Shown here: one piece after another, positions 35,274-43,569 of the stretch | Position numbering within the stretch: position 1 is the stretch's first letter | How the letters are laid out: each line of letters starts with the position of its first letter | NCBI GenBank assembly: GCA_036725345.1 | Contig: DAIMEJ010000008.1 | Location: 1-64,000 of the forward strand | Length of the DNA: 64,000 nucleotides | DNA from: JAPLJU01 sp036725345 | Lineage (GTDB): Bacteria > Desulfobacterota > Syntrophia > Syntrophales > UBA2192 | Reading direction: 5' to 3' | Position numbers and translations under genes: made by a program | The notes under the pieces: model-generated | Told to the model about the DNA's origin: nothing | The model's input: the letters and a program-made list of their open reading frames with translations, nothing else | Databases searched by the model: none

Positions 35274-36070
35274 GCTTCACTTCCTTCTTTGTTTTCTGCT
35301 TCCTTTTTCTGCCGTGATTCGGCGTTCAGTGCCTGGATGAAATTTTCCTCCAGCGTGTTCAGGTAGTCGCTGACGCTCCATGCGAGTTTGTGACCGTCGG
35401 TCTTGATCTCGAAGCCCGTTATGACTTCCGGGGACTGCTCGTACTCGAGTTCGATATCCTCGATGACGGTTCGCCGGATGACCTCGGCGATCTTTTTCTT
35501 CTCCTCGGGTGCGATTTCGTAAGCGCTCTGGACGATGACCCTGTGTTCCTCCTTGATGGATTCCCTGAACTTGGTCTTTTCCTTTTCGTCCAGGTTCCGG
35601 ATGCGGTCGGCAAGCACTTCGGCGATTCGGTCTTCCAGCCCTTTGTCCGCCAGGTCTTTCAGCACCTGCCGGGCGATGGCGTATATCTGTTCCCCGGCGA
35701 GCCGCCGCAGTTCAAGAAGGAAGGCCTCCCGCTCCGCGCTGACGGTTTCGACCCAGCGGGTCTGGACCCTTTCCACTTCCTCCCTGGCCCTGTCCATGAG
35801 TTCCTTCCGGTAGGCCTCCGCGTCGGCCCTCGTCTTGTTGAGCATGGCTTCGTATTCTTCATTCAGGGCCTGAAGCTTCTTTTCGTACTGCGCGGAAGCC
35901 TGCCGGGCCTCCTCCCTGGACTTCTCGGCCTCCTCGAAGGTCGAGGCGATCTTGGCTTCCCTCGCGTCCATGGCCTGAAGGATCCGGTTGTAGAGGAATT
36001 TCTTCAGCAGCCAGATCAGGAGGAGGAAATTGACGATCTGCGCGAAAAATACAAACCAGTCGATGTGCAT
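35270..36070 (-). CDS. atpF: N-ATPase b subunit with delta-like extension
   Basis: 266 residues, long for a plain b subunit. The N-terminal TM helix WFVFFAQIVNFLLLIWLLKKFLY and a charged coiled coil (MDAREAKIASTFEEAEKSREEARQASAQYEKKL) are the b part. The C-terminal half (RESIKEEHRVIVQSAYEIAPEEKKKIAEVIRRTV, LEYEQSPEVITGFEIKTDGHKLAWSVSDYL) resembles the delta subunit, which N-ATPase operons lack as a separate gene. It should form the peripheral stalk. It is 3 nt after atpE and overlaps atpA by 4 bp. Confidence 0.87.
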   Translation of the reverse strand: MHIDWFVFFAQIVNFLLLIWLLKKFLYNRILQAMDAREAKIASTFEEAEKSREEARQASAQYEKKLQALNEEYEAMLNKTRADAEAYRKELMDRAREEVERVQTRWVETVSAEREAFLLELRRLAGEQIYAIARQVLKDLADKGLEDRIAEVLADRIRNLDEKEKTKFRESIKEEHRVIVQSAYEIAPEEKKKIAEVIRRTVIEDIELEYEQSPEVITGFEIKTDGHKLAWSVSDYLNTLEENFIQALNAESRQKKEAENKEGSEA

Positions 36071-36073
36071 GGC

Positions 36074-36358
36074 CTATCCCCCGGCTTTTTTGACGACATA
36101 GGTCCAGAAGGGGTTGGCGAACACCAGGATCATGGAGATGACGAAACAGTAGATGGCGATCGACTCGATCATGGCGAGACCCACGAAGAGGGTTCTCGTC
36201 AGTGAGTTCCGTTCATCCGGCTGCTGGGCGATGGAACTCAGGGCGCTCTGGATGGATCTGCCCTGGCCGAGGGCCGGCCCGACGGAGCCGATCGCCATGC
36301 AGAGGCCGGCGGTGACGACAGACGCGATTGCTACAAGGGTTATGCTTTCCATGACCAT
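36074..36358 (-). CDS. atpE: N-ATPase c subunit, Na+-type
   Basis: 94 residues, two TM helices. Numbering from Met1 gives Q32 (GPALGQG), E65, S66 and Y70 (MIESIAIY), which is the side-chain set that coordinates Na+ in the Ilyobacter tartaricus c ring at the same numbers. The glycine-rich first helix is conserved. So the ring probably pumps Na+ rather than H+ only. The gene lies between atpB and atpF. Confidence 0.92.
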   Translation of the reverse strand: MVMESITLVAIASVVTAGLCMAIGSVGPALGQGRSIQSALSSIAQQPDERNSLTRTLFVGLAMIESIAIYCFVISMILVFANPFWTYVVKKAGG

Positions 36359-36400
36359 TTTCCTTTCTTTCTTTTATTTTGGTTTTCTCTTTATTCCCTC

Positions 36401-37108
36401 TCAGTGGTGCTTCTTGTGCGCCTCCTCTTGGGACTGTGCGGCGGATGCGATGTAAACCATGGTCAAAATGGCGAAGATGTAGGCCTGGATGAGGCCGATC
36501 AGCAGCCCGAGGACCTGCATGACGACGGGGAAAAAAAGGGGCGTGACGGCCAGCAGGATGGCGACAACCTTCTCGTGGCTCATCAGGTTGCCGAAGAGTC
36601 GAACGGCCAGGGCCAGCGTCCTCGAGAATTCCCCCATGATGTGAAAGGGGAAAAAGAGGAAGTTCGGTCTGAAATACTCCTTGAGGTATTCCAGGACGCC
36701 CTGGCTGGCGATGCCGTAAATGGGGACGGCGAAAAAGACGGTGACGGCCAATGCCGCCGTGGTGGTGAGCGACGAAGTCGGCGCCACGTAACCCGGGATG
36801 AAGGTGAGCATGTTCGAAAGCGCGATGAAGAGGAAGAGCGATCCGATGAAGGGGAAGTACCACCGGACGTGTTCACGGCTGATTTCCCTGATTTCACCCA
36901 TCACGGCATTGATAATCACCTCCATGATGTTCTGCCAGCGCGAGAGTGTTCTTTCCGATGACAGGTGGCGCGTGATCAGGATGGAGCCCACGACGAGGAT
37001 GAGCATGATGAGCCACGTGTAGACAAGGGTCGCGTTGATGGTGATGAGACCCATCTGGAACAGGATAACCTGATCGGGACTGATCTGGTCAATGGCCACG
37101 ATTTCCAT
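36401..37108 (-). CDS. atpB: N-ATPase a subunit
   Basis: 235 residues, five to six TM helices. The essential Arg is in FSRTLALAVRLFGNLMSHEKV; GSLFLFIALSNMLTFIPGYVAPTSSLTTTAALAV and the C-terminal GLLIGLIQAYIFAILTMVYIASA are typical. It forms the ion channel with the c ring. It overlaps atpR by 20 bp, and atpE follows. Confidence 0.92.
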   Translation of the reverse strand: MEIVAIDQISPDQVILFQMGLITINATLVYTWLIMLILVVGSILITRHLSSERTLSRWQNIMEVIINAVMGEIREISREHVRWYFPFIGSLFLFIALSNMLTFIPGYVAPTSSLTTTAALAVTVFFAVPIYGIASQGVLEYLKEYFRPNFLFFPFHIMGEFSRTLALAVRLFGNLMSHEKVVAILLAVTPLFFPVVMQVLGLLIGLIQAYIFAILTMVYIASAAQSQEEAHKKHH

Positions 37109-37409
37109 GAACAGCTCCTGTCGGTTGAATGACGGGTCGCGCCCCGATGCGCCGGATGAGGACCTCCCGGATCAGAAGGAAGCCCAAAAGGGCAGCCACG
37201 AGCCTTTCCCAACGGCCTCCCATCACGAAGTAGAAGCCGGTCATGACGATGCCCGTTCGCACCGCGAAACTCCAGAGCATCGTCGAGACCGGTTTTTGTG
37301 TCCCGGCGAGCTTTCGCACCGTGTGCCAGAGCCCGCCGAAATAGATCATTCCAAGAACCGCTCCGGCACCCAGAGACAGAACGAGAGGCAGTACTTCGGG
37401 CATATTCAT
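37089..37409 (-). CDS. atpR: N-ATPase subunit AtpR
   Basis: 106 residues with three TM helices (about 10-28, 40-62, 66-85). The sequence LSLGAGAVLGMIYFGGLWHTVRKLAG fits AtpR, a small membrane protein that is found only in N-ATPase operons and is thought to interact with the c ring or its assembly. It sits between atpQ and atpB. A run of basic residues ends the helices. Confidence 0.85.
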   Translation of the reverse strand: MNMPEVLPLVLSLGAGAVLGMIYFGGLWHTVRKLAGTQKPVSTMLWSFAVRTGIVMTGFYFVMGGRWERLVAALLGFLLIREVLIRRIGARPVIQPTGAVHGNRGH

Positions 37410-37413
37410 CCCC

Positions 37414-37746
37414 CTAGTCTTCTTCCTCGATTCTCCTGCCTGCTTTCTTCACCCAGTACCAGGCGTTCCAGCACCCGACGGCAACGCCGATAATGAGCAT
37501 CATCAGGGCCCAGGAGTACTTGCTCGGGAATGTCCGGTCGATCCACAGGCCGATGGCCACCCCGATCAGGGTCGGGATGGCGACAGACCAGCCCACGATG
37601 CCGAACATCCCGAGTCCGAACCAGACGGTCTCATCCTCGCGCCGTTTGCCCTTTATTTTGCGCGCCTCCTTCTTCTCGACCTTTCCGCGGAAGTCTTCGA
37701 AAAGCGCGCGTCTTCTTTCTCTCGAATCCGGATGATGATCAGGCAT
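37414..37746 (-). CDS. atpQ: N-ATPase subunit AtpQ (AtpI-like)
   Basis: 110 residues. A charged N-terminus (about 1-38) precedes two TM helices: FGLGMFGIVGWSVAIPTLIGVAIGLWIDRTFP and SWALMMLIIGVAVGCWNAWYWV. It matches AtpZ/AtpI-type proteins, called AtpQ in N-ATPase operons and implicated in c-ring assembly or Mg2+/Ca2+ handling. Its start overlaps atpC by 8 bp and atpR follows after 4 nt. Confidence 0.85.
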   Translation of the reverse strand: MPDHHPDSRERRRALFEDFRGKVEKKEARKIKGKRREDETVWFGLGMFGIVGWSVAIPTLIGVAIGLWIDRTFPSKYSWALMMLIIGVAVGCWNAWYWVKKAGRRIEEED

Positions 37747-38125
37747 GTTCTTTCAGCTCCAGGAAGCGCCGGAGGAGGTCCACCTCCAGCTTGGCTGCGG
37801 CCGTCCGGGCCTTTTTTTCCTTTTCATCCAGCTCCTCGAACTGTTCCTCGACGACCGCTTTGAGTTTCCCCAGCTCGGGGCCCCTGACGGCGTTCCGGAT
37901 CGACACGAGAACCTCCTGACCGCGTTTCACAAGGGTGCCGCCGTCCACGGCGAGAAAATGATCCTGGCCGTGCGATTCGTAGGAGAGGATTCCCGGCACC
38001 AGGGAGGCGACGAAATCGACGTGGTGGGGCAGGAGACAGAAATAGCCGTTTTCCGCCTCGGCGTTTATTTTCGTCACTTCGTGCTCCAGCAGTATCTCCG
38101 CCGGCAGCAGGATCTTAAGATTCAT
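37739..38125 (-). CDS. atpC: N-ATPase epsilon subunit
   Basis: 128 residues. The N-terminal beta domain ILLPAEILLEHEVTKINAEAENGYFCLLPHHVDFVASLVPGILSY is typical of epsilon; the C-terminal about 40 residues (LGKLKAVVEEQFEELDEKEKKARTAAAKLEVDLLRRFLELKEH) form a coiled coil. It links gamma and the c ring. It overlaps atpD by 11 bp and atpQ by 8 bp. Confidence 0.88.
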   Translation of the reverse strand: MNLKILLPAEILLEHEVTKINAEAENGYFCLLPHHVDFVASLVPGILSYESHGQDHFLAVDGGTLVKRGQEVLVSIRNAVRGPELGKLKAVVEEQFEELDEKEKKARTAAAKLEVDLLRRFLELKEHA

Positions 38126-39503
38126 CGGTTTTCTTCGCCTCGTCGATGGTGCCGATCATGTAAAGGGCGCCCTCGGGGAAATCGGCGAACTCGTCGTTCA
38201 GGATCCGCTCACAGCCCTCCAGCGCCTGCTCCCGGGTGACCATGCGCCCCTCCTTGCCGATGAACTGCTCCGTCGTGAAGAAGGGCTGGGTGAAGAATCG
38301 CTCCAGGCGGCGGGCGCGGAAAACAATCCGTTGGTCTTCCCGCGACAGTTCGTTGATCCCGAGCATGGCGATGATGTCTTTCAGTTCCTCGTAAATGGTC
38401 AGGTTCCTCCGCACCTCCTGGGCGATCCGGTAGTGCCGATCGCCGGCGATGTTCGGCATGAGCATCTTGGAGCCCGACTGCAGGAGGTCGACGGCCGGGT
38501 AGAATCCCTCGCTCGCCCTCTTCCGGGAGAGGACGATGGAGGCCGTCAGGTGTCCGAAGGTGTGGGAGGCCGACGGGTCGGTGAAGTCGTCAGCGGGGAC
38601 GTAAACGGCCTGGATCGAGGTGATGGCGCCGGTCGTGGTATTGCAGATCCTCTCTTCGAGCTCCGCCAGGTCCGAGGCCAGGGTCGGCTGGTAGCCGAGG
38701 CGGGAGGGGAGAAGCCCCATGAGACCCGACACCTCCTGCCCGGCCTGGATGAAACGGAAGATGTTGTCCATCATGAGGAGCACGTCCTGCCGCTCGTCGT
38801 CCCGGAAATACTCCGCCATCGTGAGGGCCGTGTGTCCGACGCGGAAGCGGGCCCCGGGCGGCTCGTTCATCTGCCCGAAGACCATGACGGTGTTGCGAAG
38901 AACGCCCGCTTCTTTCATCTCCCGGTAAAGCTCCTCGCCTTCGCGGCATCGTTCGCCGACGCCGCAGAAGATGCTGATCCCCTCGTGGCCGCTGACGACA
39001 TTGTGGATAAGTTCCGTCAGGAGCACCGTCTTCCCGACGCCCGCACCGCCGAAAAGCCCCGCCTTGCCGCCCCTCTCAAGCGGGGCCAGAACGTCGAGGG
39101 CCTTGATTCCCGTCTCGAAGATTTCAGAGACTGTCGATTGCCGGGTGATGGGGACGGGCTTCCCGTGAATGGGCCTTCGTTCCCGGGTGGGAACGTCCCC
39201 CAGGTGGTCGATCGTGTCCCCGAAGACGTTGAAAACGCGCCCCAGAAGCTCCTTGCCCACGGGGATCATGAACGGCTTTCCCGTATCGGTCACGGTGGAG
39301 CCCCTAGCCAGGCCCTGGGTGGAGTTCATGGCCACGCCCCGCACGACTTCCCTGTTGAGCTGGGACATGACCTCGATCTGAATTCTCCTGTCGTCCCCCG
39401 CCCTGAGCACGTGACGGATGCCCGGGAGCTTCTGGGGAAACCGGGCGTCCACAACGCTTCCTCGAATCGAAGTCACCGTTCCCTGGTTGGCTGTTTCGCC
39501 CAT
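38115..39503 (-). CDS. atpD: N-ATPase beta subunit
   Basis: 462 residues; catalytic subunit. Walker A GLFGGAGVGKTVLLTELIHNV (about 152), GVGERCREGEELYREM, DVLLMMDNIFRFIQAGQEVSGLMGLLPSRLGYQPTL (Walker B region) and a C-terminal helical domain. It starts the operon on the minus strand, ahead of atpC, and the order atpDCQRBEFAG defines the N-ATPase type. The promoter must lie upstream (39504-39574 or within the upstream gene). Confidence 0.94.
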   Translation of the reverse strand: MGETANQGTVTSIRGSVVDARFPQKLPGIRHVLRAGDDRRIQIEVMSQLNREVVRGVAMNSTQGLARGSTVTDTGKPFMIPVGKELLGRVFNVFGDTIDHLGDVPTRERRPIHGKPVPITRQSTVSEIFETGIKALDVLAPLERGGKAGLFGGAGVGKTVLLTELIHNVVSGHEGISIFCGVGERCREGEELYREMKEAGVLRNTVMVFGQMNEPPGARFRVGHTALTMAEYFRDDERQDVLLMMDNIFRFIQAGQEVSGLMGLLPSRLGYQPTLASDLAELEERICNTTTGAITSIQAVYVPADDFTDPSASHTFGHLTASIVLSRKRASEGFYPAVDLLQSGSKMLMPNIAGDRHYRIAQEVRRNLTIYEELKDIIAMLGINELSREDQRIVFRARRLERFFTQPFFTTEQFIGKEGRMVTREQALEGCERILNDEFADFPEGALYMIGTIDEAKKTDES

Positions 39504-39574
39504 TTCGATCTCCTGCGTAACGGGGAGTTCACTGAACCGTCAGGATCGAAGTGCCGTCATCCGAGACGGACTCA

Positions 39575-40405
39575 TCAGGCCTCACCCTGCCGGAAGGGCA
39601 TCACGACCCTGCAGAGACCCTCCGTCAGCGTGGCGATGATCACCGCGATGATGACGAACATGACTGCCCGGATGAGGTTGTCGATGATCGGTGTTCCGCC
39701 GAGGAAGACCACATGGCTGATGATGAGGAAGACGCCCAGGAGTACGGCGACCAGGACTCCCTTCCTCCGGTACCAGATGGCCGCGAGGGCGACGGGGATG
39801 TAGAAGAGGTGCGTGAAGATGACATCGGTTTTCAGGACGGCGTGGTAGTACCAGGTGACCAGGGCCGCAACGATGACCAGGGCCGTCATGATGGCCGTCT
39901 TGTAAGCCGGTACGGGACCTCCCGACGCTATGATGCCCAGCGCCCCGACCTTCTCGTCCACCTCCCGCCGGATGAGTTCCTGGTATTTGCCCGTGATGAC
40001 GTAGGTGGCGTAGTCGAACATCAGGATCGTGCGATTGAGGCCGGCGGATGACTGCTGGTAGTCCACGGCCGTTGTCCATATGGCCTGGAATTCGGCGTAT
40101 AGCCACATGTGCCTTCTCATCATGACGAGTGAGTAGATGGCCTCATTGAGCGGTATGCCCTCGCGGAAACGTTCCTCCGCGTATTTTGAGAAGAACTTTT
40201 TAGCTGCCTCGAAGGGCTTATCGCTCATGAAGACTTCACGGAAGTGGCTGTAGAATTCGATCGCCTGAGGGATGGCTCTGTCTTCCGTGATGTTGTGGTA
40301 GGAAGGCGTTTTCGGGTTTTTCCTGACGTCGTTATACCACTGCTTTGCGATGGTTTTGGCGTGAAGCTCGGTGACTTCAATAAGTCTGGTGGTGAATGCC
40401 TGCAT
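39575..40405 (-). CDS. RsbRD_N-like sensor with C-terminal membrane domain, paralogue 2
   Basis: 276 residues, clearly related to the protein at 26678-27583. The N-terminal domain TELHAKTIAKQWYNDVRKNPKTPSYHNITEDRAIPQAIEFYSHFREVF and MMRRHMWLYAEFQ match, as does the TM domain WYYHAVLKTDVIFTHLFYIPVALAAIWYRRKG. It lies 71 nt upstream of atpD in the same direction and may be co-transcribed with it. The RBS is AAGGGGG. A stress-linked regulation of the ATPase is conceivable but unproven. Confidence 0.65.
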   Translation of the reverse strand: MQAFTTRLIEVTELHAKTIAKQWYNDVRKNPKTPSYHNITEDRAIPQAIEFYSHFREVFMSDKPFEAAKKFFSKYAEERFREGIPLNEAIYSLVMMRRHMWLYAEFQAIWTTAVDYQQSSAGLNRTILMFDYATYVITGKYQELIRREVDEKVGALGIIASGGPVPAYKTAIMTALVIVAALVTWYYHAVLKTDVIFTHLFYIPVALAAIWYRRKGVLVAVLLGVFLIISHVVFLGGTPIIDNLIRAVMFVIIAVIIATLTEGLCRVVMPFRQGEA

Positions 40406-40684
40406 CGCCTGAACCCCCTTTCTTATACTCGATCATTTGTTTGCTGTTTTCCCCCGCTTTCATTGAAAATTGTGTTTTTTTAAGGGTCGCCGGGAACAGA
40501 ATGACCTGATGCGGATACGGTCTATAATGATGAAAATTTGTTCTGCCTTTATGCTTCACAAAATTTACTCCTCTTTTAGTTTATTCAGTACCCGACAAAC
40601 CGGAGGATTACAATAGGAAGAGATTTATAGGAAATTGATAGGATAAAACTAATGGTAAACGATTTTATTAGGTTTCTACTTATA

Positions 40685-42193
40685 CTACAGGAAGGATGAC
40701 AGATGAGAACGTAAATTGGCTTTTTTGTTACGTAAACCTACTTTTTTCCGTATATTGCTTCTGTGAAATTCCACGGCGGGCAGGGACATGTTCAGGAGTT
40801 CGGATATGTCCTTGCTAGTCCTGCCTTCCTTGATCAGCGTGGCGACCTGGGTCTCCCGAGGCGTGAGGTTGAGGTACTTGGACTTCAGGCTCTTCAGAAA
40901 GGGAGAGATGATGTTGTTGAGGTTGGTCTCGACGATTTCAAGGTGTGACAATTGGCTGTCGGTCAAGGGGCTCTTTCTGAGGTTATCGATATAGGGCTGG
41001 ATCAGTTCCTTGACGTTGCCCAGGATATTTTCCTCGAGTTCCTTGCGGTCCCGGTCCCTCTGCTCCAGAAGCACCTTGAGGGCCGTGTTCATCTCCTCGA
41101 GGCGCTCCGATTTGATCTTGAGCTCTTTCTCCCGGTCCTTTAGTTCCTTTTCCTTCTGCTGTCGTTCCGTGACCTCGGCCTGGAGGGCCCGGGAAGACTC
41201 GCTCAGTTCCCGAGTCCGCTCCTGCACGCGGATCTCGAGCCCGTCGTAGGCCTTCTGAAGGGCCTCTTCGGCACGCTTGCGATCCGTGACGTCCTCGAGT
41301 GTCTCCAGTGCGCCAATCACTTTCCCCTGCAGGTTCCGGATCAGCGCCGCTGTGAAGCGCAGCCACCGGCCGTCTTTGCCCAGGGCGGGGAAGAAATCCG
41401 TGGCCTCGTAGGCGTCTTCGATGAGTTTCGATTTCATGAATTTCCCTTCGTACCACTGGGGGATACGGTCCTGCGCGCCGTCCACGAGCAGGTCGGCCAT
41501 GCAGGGTCTCTCCTTGTCGTAGAATGCGCGCCAGTGCTCGTTCTTGCCCACCATGTCGCTTGCCCTGATGTCCGAGAGTTCCTCGAGCGCGCGGTTCCAG
41601 TACAGGACCCTGTGGTCGTTCCCGATGACGAAGGCGGGGATGGGAGAGCCCTCGATGAGGGAATAGAGCTTCTGCTCGCTGTCACGGAGGGCCTCCTCGG
41701 CAACCTTTCTTTCCGTGATGTCTTCCAGCGTTTCGATGGCGCCGATGGGCTCCCCTGTGGAGTCCCGGAGGGCCGACGCCGTAAAGCGAAGCCAGCGGCC
41801 CTTCTCGCCGAGATAGGGGAAGAAATCCGTCGCCTCGTAGGCCTCTTCGATGAGATTGCTTTTCTGACATTTTCCCTCGTACCATTTTTCGATCCCCTCC
41901 CTGGCCTCGGCCACGAGCAGGTCGGCCATGCAGGGGCGCTTCGATTCGTAGAAGGCCCGCCAGTGCTGACGGGTCCCGATGACGTTCTCGGCCTTGATCC
42001 CGCTCAGCTCTTCGAGGGCCCGGTTCCAGTAGATGACCTTGTGGTCCCTCCCGATGACAAAGGCCGGGATGGGGTAGCCTTCGATGACGCTTCGAAGGAG
42101 TTCGCTCTCGCGAAGCATGCCATCGGAAAGGTCAAGGACGGGAGAAACGTCCGTCTTTTTCATTCCCGCGTCGTCTTTTCCCTTTGGAGCCAC
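40685..42193 (-). CDS. PAS-PAS-coiled-coil-LuxR regulator
   Basis: About 502 residues from a GTG at 42193 (an ATG at 42163 is also possible). Two near-identical PAS domains (about 27-160 and 175-305) share SVIEGYPIPAFVIGRDHKVIYWNRALEELS and EAYEATDFFPYLGEKGRWLRFTASALRD-type text, each ending in ETLED(I/V)T(D/E)RK. A coiled coil (about 310-420) follows and then a LuxR HTH: LTPRETQVATLIKEGRTSKDISELLNMSLPAVEFHRSNIRKKVGLRNKK. The architecture suits a ligand- or redox-sensing activator. It is divergent from the Scm-type cluster. Confidence 0.85.
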   Translation of the reverse strand: MAPKGKDDAGMKKTDVSPVLDLSDGMLRESELLRSVIEGYPIPAFVIGRDHKVIYWNRALEELSGIKAENVIGTRQHWRAFYESKRPCMADLLVAEAREGIEKWYEGKCQKSNLIEEAYEATDFFPYLGEKGRWLRFTASALRDSTGEPIGAIETLEDITERKVAEEALRDSEQKLYSLIEGSPIPAFVIGNDHRVLYWNRALEELSDIRASDMVGKNEHWRAFYDKERPCMADLLVDGAQDRIPQWYEGKFMKSKLIEDAYEATDFFPALGKDGRWLRFTAALIRNLQGKVIGALETLEDVTDRKRAEEALQKAYDGLEIRVQERTRELSESSRALQAEVTERQQKEKELKDREKELKIKSERLEEMNTALKVLLEQRDRDRKELEENILGNVKELIQPYIDNLRKSPLTDSQLSHLEIVETNLNNIISPFLKSLKSKYLNLTPRETQVATLIKEGRTSKDISELLNMSLPAVEFHRSNIRKKVGLRNKKANLRSHLSSFL

Positions 42194-42516
42194 TAAAATA
42201 CCCCTAGTTTTACCCTACTGTTTTTTTGGACGAAGTTTGTCAAAACAATATCTTCAATTTTATTATTGACTTATAGAATCGCCATTGTCAATGTCATTAT
42301 TGCCTTTAGTGCCCCTCCGGGTGGTTTGATTTCCCTTTTTTCTTAAAAAAATCAGCAATTTTTCCTTATTTTTCATCGGTATGCTTCTTGCGAAATTCCC
42401 CTGTACGGCCGGTCCGGCGGTGAGCCGGAGAGGTCTAAGTGCGCTAAGTAGCTGAATTTAACTATCGCCTGCACATTGCTGGGGAAGAGCAGGGGATGCC
42501 GGTCTAAAGGTGTGTA
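42194..42516. promoter_or_regulatory. Divergent regulatory region of the peptide cluster, possible sigma-54 promoter
   Basis: 323 nt without a supported gene. GG at 42378-42379 and GC at 42390-42391 are spaced as GG-N10-GC (CGGTATGCTTCTTGCG), resembling a -24/-12 promoter, 125 nt before the first radical SAM ATG. A TCCGGC-GGTGA-GCCGGA hairpin lies at 42413-42429. AT-rich DNA fills 42220-42370, and the LuxR-type gene starts on the other side. Confidence 0.35.
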
Positions 42517-43569
42517 ATGCCGACGGTAATGCTGACAACTCATTGCCCTAATGCCTGTGAGTGGTGCTTCGCGAGGCCGAAGATGGAAGAGTACCAAACG
42601 CAAGGCATCCGGGAGATGAGTTGGGAGGATTTCCTGGCTGTTGTCGGTTTCTACGAACGGTCTCAGCTTTGCCAAATGATTCTTCTCGGAGGAGAACCGG
42701 GACTGCACAGCCGGTTCATGGACATTCTCTGCCTCCTGAGAGAGAAGAAATTCTCGGTCTTGGTGGGAACAACGGGCATCCTGTCGGAGTCTCTGGTGGA
42801 CCGCATTGTCGAAGAGGGCTTTCAACAACTGCACTTCGCCCTCAATTCGACATCCTATTTTGGATATGGGCAGGATAAAAGAAAATTGGTGGATCATTTC
42901 CTCTCCCGCCTGGGGCGAAGGGTAACGCTTTCCTACACAATCACGGAGAGGGATCTTGCCGGGATGAAAATCGAACCGATTCTCGACAGGATTGCCATGA
43001 TGCTCAAATTTGATCTGTCCCGGCATTTGCAGTTTCAGATCGCCGTACCGGGAGACCGAAATCGCCTTTTCGTCCCCTTTGACCGTTATCGGGACTTGGC
43101 GGAACTCATCGGGGGATGGTTCGCCGTCCTGAAGAAAAATTGCATCTACTGCAAACTGGACTGTCATTGCATGCCGGACTGCGCCATCCCGAATGATCTC
43201 AGGAGGGAAGATATCTTCTCCTCTAAATGTGAACATTTCATGATCGACATCGGTCCGGGGGGCGATATCTGGCCGTGTTTTCCCCTCTCGCAGCAGAATC
43301 TCAACCTGAAACAGTTTGTTACGATGGGTGACATTTACCGTCAATTCAACTTGCTCAACCCGCCCGAGAGCATTCTCTACGACGAAAAATGCAGGGAATG
43401 TAAAGAGCGCGAATCAGACAGCTGCGATGGCGGCTGTCGGGGATTCATGCACATTCGCCGGCGACTGACGGACACGAAAATGAGCGAAGATTCCGACACG
43501 GTGAAGAATCTTTATTCTGATATTCCATCATTCCAAGATTCCCTCCGGAGGACCGTACCATGCGTCTGA
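42517..43569 (+). CDS. Radical SAM/SPASM protein of the peptide cluster
   Basis: 350 residues. The CX3CX2C motif is near the N-terminus (HCPNACEWCF, Cys10/14/17), then LLGGEPGLHSRFMD. The C-terminal half has a SPASM-like Cys set: CIYCKLDCHCMPDC, KCEHFMIDIGPGGDIWPCFPLS and KCRECKERESDSCDGGC. These should hold auxiliary 4Fe-4S clusters, as in enzymes that make thioether or C-C links in peptides. It is first in the operon and overlaps scmE by 10 bp. The substrate is expected to be the Cys-rich peptides downstream. Confidence 0.85.
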   Translation: MPTVMLTTHCPNACEWCFARPKMEEYQTQGIREMSWEDFLAVVGFYERSQLCQMILLGGEPGLHSRFMDILCLLREKKFSVLVGTTGILSESLVDRIVEEGFQQLHFALNSTSYFGYGQDKRKLVDHFLSRLGRRVTLSYTITERDLAGMKIEPILDRIAMMLKFDLSRHLQFQIAVPGDRNRLFVPFDRYRDLAELIGGWFAVLKKNCIYCKLDCHCMPDCAIPNDLRREDIFSSKCEHFMIDIGPGGDIWPCFPLSQQNLNLKQFVTMGDIYRQFNLLNPPESILYDEKCRECKERESDSCDGGCRGFMHIRRRLTDTKMSEDSDTVKNLYSDIPSFQDSLRRTVPCV

